A stretch of 64,000 nt of DNA, from assembly GCA_021463165.1 (NCBI GenBank), contig JAJTWY010000013.1:48910-112909 (forward strand), written 5' to 3'. The notes under the pieces were generated by a model. That model searched no databases. It worked only from the letters and a program-made list of their open reading frames with translations, and was not told where the DNA came from. Numbering within the stretch: position 1 is the stretch's first letter; every line of letters starts with the position of its first letter. Position numbers and translations under genes: made by a program. Shown here one piece after another: positions 50,407 through 61,281 of the stretch. Source of the DNA: Pyrinomonadaceae bacterium. Its GTDB lineage: Bacteria > Acidobacteriota > Blastocatellia > Pyrinomonadales > Pyrinomonadaceae.

Positions 50407-50583
50407 ATGGATCAGCCGAAGAGAAGCGGTGACGGCGAGACGCCGATGGCTGAGAACAGACAACCATCGTACGTCCTAAACTTCCGGCGTACGTCCTAAA
50501 CTTCCCGGCACTTGGGTCGATCTGTCGTCGCCCCGCTTAAAAGCTCTCTCTCCTCTTTCCTCCCGGTCTTCGCAAGCGAAGGT

Positions 50584-53397
50584 CTAAAAGATGCCGTTGA
50601 ATGCGATCGCGTTGAAGAATTGCCGCGTCGTCGATCGTGTCATGCCGCGGTAGAACGGATCTTCGGCGAAAAGGACAACATGGCCGCCGCCGACGGATTC
50701 GTCGATGATATACGATGTGCCTTTCAAGAGCCGTTCTGTGTTTCCTTCCCATACAAAACCAGATATCGTCAACGGTTTCTTAGGGTTCGCGTCGAAGATG
50801 ACGGCGTTCGTGCCTTCTTTGGAGTAGCGGAAGAAGTAGCCGCTGGCGATCAGGACCGAGATCTCATTTTGATGCAGGCCATAGTTCAGATAGGTCGTGC
50901 GGTCAACTGTGGCTCGAAAAATCGCACCGGGAAGGGCTTCGGGCACTTTGTTCGCGTTCGCCGAAGGCGATGCGATCGGCGGGAGGCTGGGGGCGATGCC
51001 ATCGGTTTGATCTGTGGCCATTTCGACCGGGGGGTCAACAGGTTTCGGACCAGGCGACGGCGATGGAGATGCGGTTGCGTCGGCCTTGGACTTTTGCTCA
51101 TCGTCATCACTGCCGACAAGCTTCGTCGAGGACAGGCCGACGTCCTTCAATGCGGCAAAGACTGAGGCGCCGCTGATGGTCACGATCGTGCCGCCGTCCG
51201 ACGCAAATGTTTTCAATGCCGAGACGCCTCCCGGGCCGAAGTTGCTCATATATCTGCCGGGCGAACCCTCGGGCAGTATCAGCACGTTGTAGTTCTTTAA
51301 TCCGCCACCCCGAATGCTGGCGATCGTCATTGGAGTGAACTTGATGCCGTATTTATCTAACGTCCACCAGATAGAGCCGTAAGATTCCTGCGTGACACCC
51401 TCGTCTGCGGCGATCGCAATTTTGGGTTCTCTAAGTGAGTTTACGTACTCACCGCCGACGCTGGTATCGCCTTCTTCGGAGTAGCCGGAATTTACGGCAG
51501 TCACGTTGACGCCCAATTCTTTCGACAATTCGACGACGGCGGTGTGGATGGAATCCGGATTTCGCGAGATTCGGATCACAAACGTCCCTGCCGGCCAGTT
51601 GCGATCACCTGCATTCAGCTGTCGATTGGCGACGGCGACCTTATAGCCTTTCTGGAGAAGTCGCATGACCATCGCCGACGTGGTGTCGGTTTCGTAGGGG
51701 ATGATATACGCGATCGAAGCTCGGCCGCTGACGTTACCGCGACGAGCGTTCTCGAGATGAGCGGCATCGACCATCGCACCCTGTACGGGCGTATTTTCTT
51801 CGGTCCACCACGCATTGAGACCAAACCCGAGCGGCAGCGACCATGCCGTTATGTCGTAAAATCCATACTGCTCCTTGGGCTGGCCTTTTCCACGCATTTG
51901 GTTTCGGCGGAACCTGGCCATATTGTCATCAACGAAGGCCTTGTCCTGCGGCGTGTCCTGCTCGAGGATCGCCTTGATGAAGATCCGCTGCGGCTGATCA
52001 AGATCGACGACGTAAGAGCCGGCCGGGAAAGTTTTGGTCGCGGCCGGGGCGTTCTTCTCGCTGAGGTAGCTGTGTGCTGTGTTCGAGGTGAACGGCTGAG
52101 CTGCCACCTTGACCTCGATATTCGAAAGTCTAAGTATCTCAACGAGATCCGCGGCCTTTACGCGGTCGCTGGTCGGGTCGATGACGACACGTTTCAGCTT
52201 CGCCCTGGCGTGCTCCGCCATGCCTTTCGCACGGAAATCGTAGAAGTCCTTGATGCGTTCGACCTTGTTCTTTGCAGTTGTTTCGAGCGTCGTCAGCGAG
52301 GCTACGTAATGCTTTGCGATCGAAGAGCGAAAGGTGACGATCGTACCATCCTCACGAGTATAATTCAGGCCCTTTGGCCCTCCGCCGTCAGTCTCATACG
52401 TCATCCCCGTAGCGCCGTTGAGCGATGGGTATGTATCCCAATATCCCGGATAGAACGCATCGAAAACATCGCGAATGTAGTAATCCCATCGATTCTTATC
52501 AAATGCCGCCGCATTGGCACGTCCGTAAACATCGAGCCATCGGTTATACTGCGGCTGCGGCAGGTTTGGATTGATGGGCAAGGCGACCGGAGGGAAGAAA
52601 TACTGCTCAGGCTGGCCATGATGATCGACCGCGACCTGTGCGTTCCATTCCATATATGCTTTCTGCATATTGCGGCTTTCTTTCTGTGTAAAAGCGAGTG
52701 TATCGCGGTTCAGATTGAAGCGATAATGGCTGACTCGGCCCCATATTGCCCAAGGCTCGCGTTTTTCGATGGCCAGCCTGTCGGGGGAGCCGATGGCCAC
52801 CGAATTGTACCAGGTAACAAATCGTTCGTGGCCGTCAGGATTCTCGCCTGTTAGGACAAGGACGACGGTGTTCCTCAATATTTCCAGCGTTGCAGGCTCG
52901 TTCGAGGCCGCAAGTTGATAAATGACCTGCATGAACGCCTCAAACGACGCCGATTCGTTTCCGTGGATCGTATAGGCCATCCACGCGATGGCGGGATTAT
53001 TTTGGGCGATCGCGTTTGCCTCCGCCGCCGAGGTCTTTCTCGGGTCAGTCAGTTTCGCATTTTGAGCCTTGATCTCGTCGAGCCGCGCCATGTTTTCGGG
53101 CGACGAAATTGCGACCAGATGCTGCATTCGATGCTCGTTGGTCGTTCCGATATCGAAGATCTTTACGCGATCCGGAGCCGCTTTCGCGATAGCGTCGATG
53201 ACCTGTTCCATCTGTGCGTAGGTCGTGTGATGATCGCCTACGTCATATCTCAGTAGCTGCTGCGGGCGGGGAACCCGCTCGTTATATGGCCCGCGTGTGT
53301 AGAAATCGAACTTTGTCTCAGGCTGTTGAGCGATGGCGGAAAATACAAAGACGGTGAGAAGGCAGAAAACGACGGTCAATGATCTTGATCTCATCAT
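50584..53397 (-). CDS. M14 family zinc carboxypeptidase, secreted
   Basis: TIHGNESASFEAFMQVIYQLAA, LVLTGENPDGHERFVTWYN, VDHHGQPEQYFFPP. Confidence 0.9.
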   Translation of the reverse strand: MMRSRSLTVVFCLLTVFVFSAIAQQPETKFDFYTRGPYNERVPRPQQLLRYDVGDHHTTYAQMEQVIDAIAKAAPDRVKIFDIGTTNEHRMQHLVAISSPENMARLDEIKAQNAKLTDPRKTSAAEANAIAQNNPAIAWMAYTIHGNESASFEAFMQVIYQLAASNEPATLEILRNTVVLVLTGENPDGHERFVTWYNSVAIGSPDRLAIEKREPWAIWGRVSHYRFNLNRDTLAFTQKESRNMQKAYMEWNAQVAVDHHGQPEQYFFPPVALPINPNLPQPQYNRWLDVYGRANAAAFDKNRWDYYIRDVFDAFYPGYWDTYPSLNGATGMTYETDGGGPKGLNYTREDGTIVTFRSSIAKHYVASLTTLETTAKNKVERIKDFYDFRAKGMAEHARAKLKRVVIDPTSDRVKAADLVEILRLSNIEVKVAAQPFTSNTAHSYLSEKNAPAATKTFPAGSYVVDLDQPQRIFIKAILEQDTPQDKAFVDDNMARFRRNQMRGKGQPKEQYGFYDITAWSLPLGFGLNAWWTEENTPVQGAMVDAAHLENARRGNVSGRASIAYIIPYETDTTSAMVMRLLQKGYKVAVANRQLNAGDRNWPAGTFVIRISRNPDSIHTAVVELSKELGVNVTAVNSGYSEEGDTSVGGEYVNSLREPKIAIAADEGVTQESYGSIWWTLDKYGIKFTPMTIASIRGGGLKNYNVLILPEGSPGRYMSNFGPGGVSALKTFASDGGTIVTISGASVFAALKDVGLSSTKLVGSDDDEQKSKADATASPSPSPGPKPVDPPVEMATDQTDGIAPSLPPIASPSANANKVPEALPGAIFRATVDRTTYLNYGLHQNEISVLIASGYFFRYSKEGTNAVIFDANPKKPLTISGFVWEGNTERLLKGTSYIIDESVGGGHVVLFAEDPFYRGMTRSTTRQFFNAIAFNGIF

Positions 53398-53451
53398 AGG
53401 TATGGAATTTGATAGTATTCGGACTGTGTTGGTACGTCCAAAGTATAGCAA

Positions 53452-53646
53452 ATGATTCAACGAAGCGAAAAAATCTGTCCGCGCTGCGATGCGCCGAGAC
53501 TAAAAAGCTGGGGCGAACTGAACGATGAAGAGAAGGATATGATCGAGCGCCTCGGGATCATGAGATCAGGCCGGGAGGAAAGAAAAAAGCACCGGTATTG
53601 TACCCGGTGCTGGTTTTCATCCGATTCCGTCAATGATATCGCCTGA
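53452..53646 (+). CDS. Small zinc-ribbon-like protein
   Basis: CPRCDAPRL...YCTRCWF paired CxxC motifs. Confidence 0.6.
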   Translation: MIQRSEKICPRCDAPRLKSWGELNDEEKDMIERLGIMRSGREERKKHRYCTRCWFSSDSVNDIA

Positions 53647-53656
53647 TCTGATGACA

Positions 53657-54187
53657 CTACGGCATCGAGACGGAAACTTTCTTTTCTTCATCCGTAAAAA
53701 CTTTGACCGGCGTTCCGGCTTTGATCTCGGCGTTTTTGCCCTTCTTCAGAAAGCCCAGCGGACCAAAGAGCACAACAAGAGCCACCGTAGTACCCGTTTT
53801 GTCACCGCCTTCTTTTCCCTTAGCGGCCCGGACTTTCAGCTTCTGATTATCGACTGTCGTCGCAGATTCTACCCGGACGCTTAGCTCGCCGCCTCTTCCA
53901 AAGAAGCCGCTTTTCTTGGCCTTGGTTACAACACCTTTGATGATCGAGTTTTTGGCGATGACCGTAACGCCGTCGATCACCACATCCTCATCGACTTTGA
54001 AGGTTATCGGATCATCCTCAACGGCCGTTTTGCTCGATATCGTTTCGGTTGTCACGGCCGATATCTCGGTGCCGTCCGGAATCGTGACCATTTTTTGAGT
54101 CGATCTATCGGGGGCGATCGCGAGAACGTTGAGGGCCGAGAGGAGGCAAAATACCAAAAAGACACTTGTTACACGTTTCATTCTCAT
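53657..54187 (-). CDS. Secreted protein of unknown function
   Basis: Signal peptide MKRVTSVFLVFCLLSALNVLA; start within longer ORF. Confidence 0.65.
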   Translation of the reverse strand: MRMKRVTSVFLVFCLLSALNVLAIAPDRSTQKMVTIPDGTEISAVTTETISSKTAVEDDPITFKVDEDVVIDGVTVIAKNSIIKGVVTKAKKSGFFGRGGELSVRVESATTVDNQKLKVRAAKGKEGGDKTGTTVALVVLFGPLGFLKKGKNAEIKAGTPVKVFTDEEKKVSVSMP

Positions 54188-54468
54188 CTCCTGATAACTG
54201 CGGATTTGAATTTTGGCTCGATTATATCGCTTTCGTCTGCAATGACAAACAAAAACCTCGGCGTATCGCAGCCGGGACTTTTCGAGAGCAAACCTGCGGA
54301 TAACGGGTGAGACCTTGTTACCAAGTTTGCGGGGTGAGTCAGCAAGTCGGTCCGGATCAACGTCTCCGGCCGCACGACGTATCCAACACGTTCCTTTATT
54401 CACCAGATCTTCCAGATCGTTGATGAGGATCTCCGCGAGGGGGCTAACCGAAAATGTCGACGGTATTT

Positions 54469-54927
54469 CTAACCGGCTGCGGCTACGAGATCCGCGATAA
54501 TGATCTTTTTCATCTTGAACATTGCTTCCATCACCCGTCCTGCTTTCTCCCTGTCCGGATCGCCTAGCATTTCCATCAGTATCGGCGGCGTGACTTGCCA
54601 CGAAACACCGAATTTGTCGATCAGCCAGCCGCACGGCTGCTCCTCGCCGCCTTTGCTAAGTTTGTCGTAAAAATGGTCTATCTCATCTTGGGTCTCGGCG
54701 GCGATCATCAGAGATATGCCCTGTGAGAATTCAAAATTTGGATGCGGCCCGGCGTTGTAGCAGGAGAACCTTTGCCCGTCCAACTCAAACGTTCCACCGG
54801 CGACCTTACCGTTCGGCGTTGGAAACGTGGCGAGAATACGGGAATTTTTGAAAACGGACGTGTAAAGTTCCATTGCCTCGCCGGCCTGGTCATTGAACAT
54901 CAAAAAGGTCGTTATTTTCTGGTTCAT
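54469..54927 (-). CDS. VOC family protein (PhnB-like)
   Basis: FNDQAGEAMELYTSVFKNSRI...LIDKFGVSWQVTPPILMEML. Confidence 0.93.
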   Translation of the reverse strand: MNQKITTFLMFNDQAGEAMELYTSVFKNSRILATFPTPNGKVAGGTFELDGQRFSCYNAGPHPNFEFSQGISLMIAAETQDEIDHFYDKLSKGGEEQPCGWLIDKFGVSWQVTPPILMEMLGDPDREKAGRVMEAMFKMKKIIIADLVAAAG

Positions 54928-55286
54928 TTCTTCTTCTCCAAATTCTGTTGTATGCGAAACGTGACGATCTTTGTCAGGAGCTTTGTGGGCAGTGGCTGAT
55001 CGAGAGGGAACTGGACGGTACCCTTTGAGGTCTTGTATTGGGCAAGCTCATTTCTGAATTCAACAATACTGTCGGGGCCACCCGGGTAGAAGCCTATGTG
55101 GTGCTTAAAGCCCGCGAAATAGACAAGCGGGCCGTTTAGCTTGAATGTCGGGATCCCGTAACTTATCGTCTCCTCGGCTTCGGGGGCGAGATCTTTAACC
55201 AGCTTACGGATCTCTTGCAATTTCGCTGCGACCTCGCCAGGAAACTCCGCGATATAGGCATCGATATTTGGGGCCGCTCGTCTCAT
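54924..55286 (-). CDS. DUF1801 family protein
   Basis: IDAYIAEFPGEVAAKLQEIRKLVKDLAPEAEETISYGIPTFKLNG. Confidence 0.88.
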   Translation of the reverse strand: MRRAAPNIDAYIAEFPGEVAAKLQEIRKLVKDLAPEAEETISYGIPTFKLNGPLVYFAGFKHHIGFYPGGPDSIVEFRNELAQYKTSKGTVQFPLDQPLPTKLLTKIVTFRIQQNLEKKK

Positions 55287-55762
55287 ATCGCTGCAAGCAA
55301 CTTGTCGAGTTTTTCATACCCATCATTGACACCGCGTTCCATACCGGATCGAACCATTCCGTCGCGATCGGCCACGGAGAAAAATACCGACTGATGGACA
55401 ACGCGGCTGCGGCCATTTGGCAGGTCCTCGAATGTAGTCTTGCCCATAATGACGTGTCCGCGCTCCGGCAGGCCGTCGAATTCGAATGTGCCGATAAAGC
55501 GTTCCGGCGCAGTCACTTCGTGATAGGTGCCAAAGAATGCATATTTCTGGCCGTCGCGTTCGTGGGTGTATCGATAGGAGCCTCCTTCGCGACAATCCCA
55601 ATGTTCAATGGTCATCTTCATGCCATGTGGCCCGACCCATTGCACATATATCTCCGGGTCGGTGTGTGCCCTGAACACCAACTCACGCGGGGCATCGAAC
55701 TCTCGCGTAATAACGAGCTCCTGTTTGCCCGGTTCTGCGGTAACGACCGTTTGTTTGCTCAT
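55283..55762 (-). CDS. SRPBCC/AHSA1 domain protein
   Basis: ITREFDAPRELVFRAHTDPEIYVQWVGPHGM. Confidence 0.93.
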   Translation of the reverse strand: MSKQTVVTAEPGKQELVITREFDAPRELVFRAHTDPEIYVQWVGPHGMKMTIEHWDCREGGSYRYTHERDGQKYAFFGTYHEVTAPERFIGTFEFDGLPERGHVIMGKTTFEDLPNGRSRVVHQSVFFSVADRDGMVRSGMERGVNDGYEKLDKLLAAI

Positions 55763-55792
55763 CTATTGCTCCTAATTTTCGCCTTGACTTAA

Positions 55793-56140
55793 TTAGCCCT
55801 TCTCAAACGGAAGCATCGGCGTTGCTTCCGATCCCTTCGTCATATTCTCTAAAACCGCGTCAAGCCTCTGATATTCGCGTTCCTTGATCGCCGCGAACTG
55901 CCTGACCCATCGTTCAAGTTCTCTCATAGGTTTTGGATTAATGTAATAAATACGTTGCTGGGCCTTCTTTTCTACACGAACAAGTTTTGCTTCACGTAAT
56001 ACTTTAAGATGCTGCGAGATGGCGGGAGGAGTAGATTTGAAGCCTCGGTAGATCTCCGTTGCCGTCATATTTCCGTTCGCCGCCAATCGTTCGAGGATCG
56101 TCCTTCGCGTCGGTTCCGCCAGGGCTGTGAATGTGTCCAT
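55793..56140 (-). CDS. ArsR-family HTH regulator
   Basis: LAEPTRRTILERLAANGNMTATEIYRGFKSTPPAISQHLKVLREAKLV. Confidence 0.95.
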   Translation of the reverse strand: MDTFTALAEPTRRTILERLAANGNMTATEIYRGFKSTPPAISQHLKVLREAKLVRVEKKAQQRIYYINPKPMRELERWVRQFAAIKEREYQRLDAVLENMTKGSEATPMLPFEKG

Positions 56141-56277
56141 GAGTTTATAATAAAGAGTTTAGTTAATTAAGACAAGAGTAAAATAGACAAAAATGCTATT
56201 GCCCGCAAGTCACGCGGATCGGAGCGAAGGATATCTTCTGCTCGCGATCCTTGGCGTGCCCGGCGGGCAACCAGTTG

Positions 56278-57636
56278 CTAGATCGATTCTCTAATCGCTT
56301 CCTCAAATATTTCGAGGGCGACATCGACATGTTCTTTCGCAAGGATCAGCGGCGGCGACCAGCGGATAGCGTTGGCTCCGCAGCCGAGGATTATGAGGCC
56401 CTTCTGGTAACAAGCCATTTCTATCCGATCGCGAAGTTCAGGGTCGGCGGCGTGCGGATCGTCGCCCGAGCCTTTGACGAACTCGACGCCGAGCATCATT
56501 CCAAATCCTCGAACGTCACCGATAACGCTGTATCTCTGTTTCAGCTCGTTCAGGCCGGCTTCGAGATAAGCGCCGACTTCACGGCTGTTCTCGACGAGGC
56601 CGCCCTGAAGCAGTTCTATGGTCTTGAGTGCAGCCGTGAGGGCGACCGGGTTGCCGCCGAAGGTGGAAGCGTGAGCGCCTTTGTGCCAATCCATGATGTC
56701 GGCACGGGCGGTGCAGGCACCTATCGGCATTCCGGAGCCGAGGCCCTTCGCCATGCAGACTATGTCCGCCTTAACACCCTCATGGTGGTCCAGAGCAAAC
56801 ATCTTGCCGGTACGGCCCATGCCTGACTGTACTTCATCTACGATCAGCATAATGCCGTTCTCGTCGCAGATGCGGCGAAGCTCTCGCACAAACGCGGTCG
56901 GGGCGGGGACGTAGCCGCCTTCACCCTGAACGACCTCGAGTACGATACCGGCTACCTCCGTCGCAGGGGTCGTCGTCTCAAACACCCTGTTCAGCCAAGT
57001 CAGAACGTCGCGGGTAACCGTTGCTTCGTCCGTCTGCTGGTCCGTGACGAAGTGGCGAAACTTGTTCGGATAGGGGATGTGGACAACGTCGAGCGGCTGT
57101 CGCATGAACCCAAGCCGCTGTGCCTTTTTCGAAGAGGTCAGCGATAGAGCCCCGAGCGTGCGGCCGTGGAACGAGCTTTGGAAGGCAATGAACTTCTGTC
57201 GATGAGTGTGATACATCGCCAGCTTGAGAGCTGTTTCGATCGCCTCGGCGCCGCTATTTGCAAAGTGGGTTTTGGTCGGGCCGTCGATCGGCACGATCTC
57301 ATTTAGCTTTTTCCCGAGTTCCGGCATGTGGCGATAATAGAAATCCGTTCCGCACAGATGGATCAACTCGCTCACCTGCTTTTGCAGTGCCGCTACAATT
57401 TCCGGATGGCAATGGCCCGTCGAACACACGGCGACGCCCGCATTGCAGTCCAGAAAGACGTTGCCGTCCGGGTCGGTTATCCAAACGCCGCTGGCGTGGT
57501 CGGCGACGAGCTTATAATCCGGCCGCGGATAGCTCGGCGTCACATACTGTTCGTCGCCTTGGATGATCTCAAGGGATCTCGGGCCGGGAAGTGAGGTTTT
57601 GATAATTGGACGCTGAAGTTCGGTCGATGGTGTCAT
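56278..57636 (-). CDS. Class III aminotransferase (4-aminobutyrate-type)
   Basis: IVDEVQSGMGRTGKMFALDHHEGVKADIVCMAKGLGSGMPIGA. Confidence 0.93.
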   Translation of the reverse strand: MTPSTELQRPIIKTSLPGPRSLEIIQGDEQYVTPSYPRPDYKLVADHASGVWITDPDGNVFLDCNAGVAVCSTGHCHPEIVAALQKQVSELIHLCGTDFYYRHMPELGKKLNEIVPIDGPTKTHFANSGAEAIETALKLAMYHTHRQKFIAFQSSFHGRTLGALSLTSSKKAQRLGFMRQPLDVVHIPYPNKFRHFVTDQQTDEATVTRDVLTWLNRVFETTTPATEVAGIVLEVVQGEGGYVPAPTAFVRELRRICDENGIMLIVDEVQSGMGRTGKMFALDHHEGVKADIVCMAKGLGSGMPIGACTARADIMDWHKGAHASTFGGNPVALTAALKTIELLQGGLVENSREVGAYLEAGLNELKQRYSVIGDVRGFGMMLGVEFVKGSGDDPHAADPELRDRIEMACYQKGLIILGCGANAIRWSPPLILAKEHVDVALEIFEEAIRESI

Positions 57637-57995
57637 GATAATTTCTCCTTCTTGATAGGTGTTGAAAGGCGGAAAATATCCGCCGGTCCACATCGGGCAA
57701 GCCCGATGCTAAACGGTTCTAAATGGAGAAATTAATCGCCCGCGAAGAGGTTCGCTCGCTGTTTTATGGGTCTTAGTTTTGATATCGAGCGCGGTGTCAT
57801 GATTGAGATAATATAACAGAACCACGGTTGGCGTTCAAAAAGCGAGGCGGATCGTTCCACATCATTTTCTGGACCTGACTGAGCCACGCGAATCTTCGCT
57901 CAGGAGCGTTATCGGCCATTCGATAGAGACTTGGTCGTGGCATTCGTCGGTCTCGGATAATGTTACTTTCATACCTTAAACGCTAGAATCGTAGC

Positions 57996-60005
57996 ATGAC
58001 ATCAAAGGCTAAATTTACAAACCGACTGATAGATGAGACATCACCCTATCTTCTCCAGCACGCGCATAATCCGGTCGACTGGTATCCGTGGGGCGAGGAG
58101 GCCTTTGAGAAGGCAAAAGCCGAAGATAGACCAGTGCTGGTGAGCATAGGATATTCGGCCTGTCATTGGTGTCATGTTATGGAGCATGAATCGTTTGAGG
58201 ACGAGGCGACCGCAGCGATCATGAATCAGAATTTCGTCAATATCAAGGTCGATATGGAGGAGCGGCCGGACGTTGATCAGATCTATATGAACTTTGTTCA
58301 ACTGACAACGGGCCGTGGCGGGTGGCCGATGAATGTGTTCCTGCTGCCTGATAAAAAGCCGTTTTTCGGCGGGACCTATTTTCCGCCTCAGCCACGTTAC
58401 GGGATGCCGTCATGGCGTCAGATCCTGCTGAGCATCTCTGAGACATATCGCGAACGTCGAGCCGAGATCGAGCGATCAACGACCGATATCGTCGGCGAAT
58501 TGTGTCGAATGAGCCTTGCGGTTTCGGCGGACGGTCTGTCGACGGAAATGCTCGACAACGCGTACACCAGCTTCCTGAGGAGCTTCGATGCGGTCAACGG
58601 CGGTTTTGGCGGGGCTCCAAAATTTCCTCAGCCAATGGGTCTGGAATTCCTGCTCAGATATCACAAGCGAACCGGTGAGGAACAGGCGCTTTCGATGGTC
58701 GAACACACACTTGAAAAGATGGCTCGGGGAGGTATCTACGATCAGCTGGGCGGCGGTTTTCATCGCTATGCGGTTGATGCAGTCTGGCTCGTACCACATT
58801 TCGAGAAGATGCTGTATGACAATGCCCAGTTGAGCCGGGTTTATCTGCACGCTTTTCAGGTTACGGGAAATGAGCTTTACCGGCACGTGGCGACGGAAAT
58901 ACTGGAGTACGTTCGGCGTGAAATGCTGGATCCGTCGGGCGGTTTCTATTCGACACAGGATGCGGACAGCGAAGGCGAAGAAGGGAAGTTCTTTGTCTGG
59001 TCGCACGACGAAATACTCGACATTCTCGGCGAAACTGAGGGTGCGGCATTTTGCAAATACTACGATGTTACTGCTGCCGGCAATTTCGAGGGGCACAACA
59101 TCCCGAACGTGAAGCAGCCTGACCCGTATCCCCAAGCCGATGAACGATTTGTCGTCGCACGTCGAAAATTGTTCGAGCATCGCGAGTGGCGAGTAAAGCC
59201 CGGCCGGGATGAGAAGGTCCTAACGGCCTGGAATGGACTGATGCTGGCTGCCTTTGCAGATGCCGCGGGGGTTCTGGGCAGCTCCGAGTATCTTCACATC
59301 GCCGAAACTAACGCTGAGTTCCTTCTCAAGTCGCTCAGTCGCAATGGACGACTGCTCAGGACATGGAAAGCGGGGACGGCAAAGTTGAACGCATACATAG
59401 AAGACTACGCAAACGTCGCCGATGCGTTAATAGTCCTTTTTCAGGTCACCGGAAAGCGCGAGTACTTAACCGAAGCTCAGAGGCTTGCGGATATTATGAT
59501 CACCGAGTTCTGGGATGCAGAGAATGGCGGATTCTTTTTCACCTCGAACGATCACGAGGAACTGGTCGTTCGAAATAAGGATTTCTATGACAATGCCACG
59601 CCCTCGGGAAACTCAGTATCGGCCGATGTCCTGCTGAGATTGGCGAAACTGACGGGGGACCAAAGGTATGAGCGATTTGCCGTCACGGTTCTGAGACTCG
59701 CCGCATCGTTCATTCGAAGGCATCCGCAGGGATTCGGCCGGGCCCTCTCGGCGATGGAGTTTTATTTGGGACCAACCAGGGAGATCGTTATCCTGGCGTC
59801 CGCCGATGATGAGCTCCGTCGGGAAGTGATTAAGAGATTTCTGCCGGATGCGGTTCTGATAATGTCGGACGGCGATGACGACGATCTGCCACTGCTTTCA
59901 GGCCGAACCAGAATTGACGGGAAACCGACGGTCTATGTTTGCGAGAACTTCGTGTGTCAGCTCCCGGTTACAAACTTGGAAGATCTGGCGCAAACGCTGG
60001 GCTAA
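57996..60005 (+). CDS. DUF255 thioredoxin-like/glycoside-hydrolase-like protein (YyaL type)
   Basis: [59 protein letters not shown]. Confidence 0.96.
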   Translation: MTSKAKFTNRLIDETSPYLLQHAHNPVDWYPWGEEAFEKAKAEDRPVLVSIGYSACHWCHVMEHESFEDEATAAIMNQNFVNIKVDMEERPDVDQIYMNFVQLTTGRGGWPMNVFLLPDKKPFFGGTYFPPQPRYGMPSWRQILLSISETYRERRAEIERSTTDIVGELCRMSLAVSADGLSTEMLDNAYTSFLRSFDAVNGGFGGAPKFPQPMGLEFLLRYHKRTGEEQALSMVEHTLEKMARGGIYDQLGGGFHRYAVDAVWLVPHFEKMLYDNAQLSRVYLHAFQVTGNELYRHVATEILEYVRREMLDPSGGFYSTQDADSEGEEGKFFVWSHDEILDILGETEGAAFCKYYDVTAAGNFEGHNIPNVKQPDPYPQADERFVVARRKLFEHREWRVKPGRDEKVLTAWNGLMLAAFADAAGVLGSSEYLHIAETNAEFLLKSLSRNGRLLRTWKAGTAKLNAYIEDYANVADALIVLFQVTGKREYLTEAQRLADIMITEFWDAENGGFFFTSNDHEELVVRNKDFYDNATPSGNSVSADVLLRLAKLTGDQRYERFAVTVLRLAASFIRRHPQGFGRALSAMEFYLGPTREIVILASADDELRREVIKRFLPDAVLIMSDGDDDDLPLLSGRTRIDGKPTVYVCENFVCQLPVTNLEDLAQTLG

Positions 60006-60025
60006 GTACTCACAGAGAAGACACA

Positions 60026-60061
60026 AAAAAGCTCGAACGCCTATAACGCTCGAGCTCTTTT
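60026..60061. terminator. Bidirectional intrinsic terminator
   Basis: AAAAAAGCTCGAACGcctataaCGCTCGAGCTCTTTT between convergent genes. Confidence 0.75.
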
Positions 60062-60079
60062 CGTACTTAGGGACGAGAA

Positions 60080-60382
60080 CTATTTATTAGCCGGTTTGTT
60101 AGCAGCGTTTGCGTTAGCAGCCGGGGCAGCGTTAGCCGGTTTCGCAGCATTAGAAACAGCGTTAGCAGCGGTCGACGCAGCATTCGAAGCAGCATTAGCA
60201 GCATTCGCGATCGCGTTCGCCGCGGTCTGAGCTGCGTTTGCAGCATTAGCCATTGCGTTGGCAGCGGTGTTGGCCGCGTTCGCAGCCTTGTTAGCTGCGG
60301 TGTTCGTGTTAGCAGCTTCGCCGCACGCCATTCCCAGAGCGCCCATTGCGAGAACAGCTGATAGGGCAATTACTTTTTTCAT
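60080..60382 (-). CDS. Small Ala/Asn-rich lipoprotein (paralogue A)
   Basis: Lipobox ALGMAC; repetitive AANAANTAANAMANAANAAQTAAN. Confidence 0.7.
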   Translation of the reverse strand: MKKVIALSAVLAMGALGMACGEAANTNTAANKAANAANTAANAMANAANAAQTAANAIANAANAASNAASTAANAVSNAAKPANAAPAANANAANKPANK

Positions 60383-60610
60383 AACTTAAAGATTCTCCTG
60401 TCTTCTTCAAAGATTAGATCTAATTCAATTTAATTTTAACTTAATCGAAGACCGTGTTAACCCCGGCCTTGTCCCGTGTCTTTCTCAAATTTTCAGGAAC
60501 ATTGCACAATATAGTGTCCGTTGGCGATTAAGTCAACCCCCAAAACACAAAAATATTCAAATTTCTATTCAAAAACTGCTAATTCCTGAGTAACCGCATT
60601 CTATCAAACA

Positions 60611-60642
60611 GAAAAGCACCTCGCAAAACGCGAAGTGCTTTC
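60611..60642 (-). terminator. Intrinsic terminator downstream of paralogue B
   Basis: AAAGCACTTCGCG-tttt-GCGAGGTGCTTTT on minus strand. Confidence 0.75.
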
Positions 60643-60668
60643 CCAATCAACAACAGTATATATAGTGA

Positions 60669-60956
60669 CTACGGCTTCTTTGTAGCGTTAGCAGCCGGAG
60701 CATTAGCCGCAGGCGCATTAGCCGCGGGCTTATTAGCAGCTGGAGCATTTGCAGCCGGGGCGTTCGAAGCAGGTGCGTTCGATGCCGGTGCAGTAGCAGG
60801 CGTGCTAACGGTTTCCGGGGTTGAAGCCGGAACGGTGACATTTGCAGGCTTATTAGCAGTTGCGTTGTTTGCAGGTGCGTTGTTGGCCGCGCCGCCGCAA
60901 GCCATGCCGAGGGCGCTCAGCCCGAGAACAGTTGAAAGTACAATTACTTTTGTCAT
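60669..60956 (-). CDS. Small Ala/Pro/Asn-rich lipoprotein (paralogue B)
   Basis: Same signal peptide and lipobox (ALGMACGGAAN), APAANAPAANKPAANAPAAN repeats. Confidence 0.7.
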   Translation of the reverse strand: MTKVIVLSTVLGLSALGMACGGAANNAPANNATANKPANVTVPASTPETVSTPATAPASNAPASNAPAANAPAANKPAANAPAANAPAANATKKP

Positions 60957-61281
60957 GTTATTAAAGACTCCTAATCTTTACTCAAAGAATTAAAAAACCT
61001 GTTTCCAGGCACCGGCCGATCGTGACACAGCCGTTTTGCTCAGAGCTCTTTCTTTCTCGAAGCAAACGATAATATAGAAATCGAAACGGCTCATGTCAAC
61101 TAAAAAATGTAAAAATAGCAACTTTTTTTCATTTATTTTTTTGCGCGTTTTGCATTAGCAACCCCGGGGCGAGCCAAAGCGGCAAAGAATATTTTTCCTT
61201 GACTCATTTTTTACCGCCAGAGTATCCTTTTAGATAGGGCGATCGCCCTCCGTTTCCCGCTTGATCCCACATCCTCTTACG

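Noticed and set aside
54190-54470. Possible remnant coding sequence between the secreted protein and the VOC gene
   Set aside because: Both strands give open frames, but no family could be recognised and frame evidence was weak.
60067-60369. Leu/Arg/Thr-rich ORF overlapping lipoprotein A
   Set aside because: Alternative frame of repetitive GCN codons; the signal peptide and lipobox lie in the other frame.
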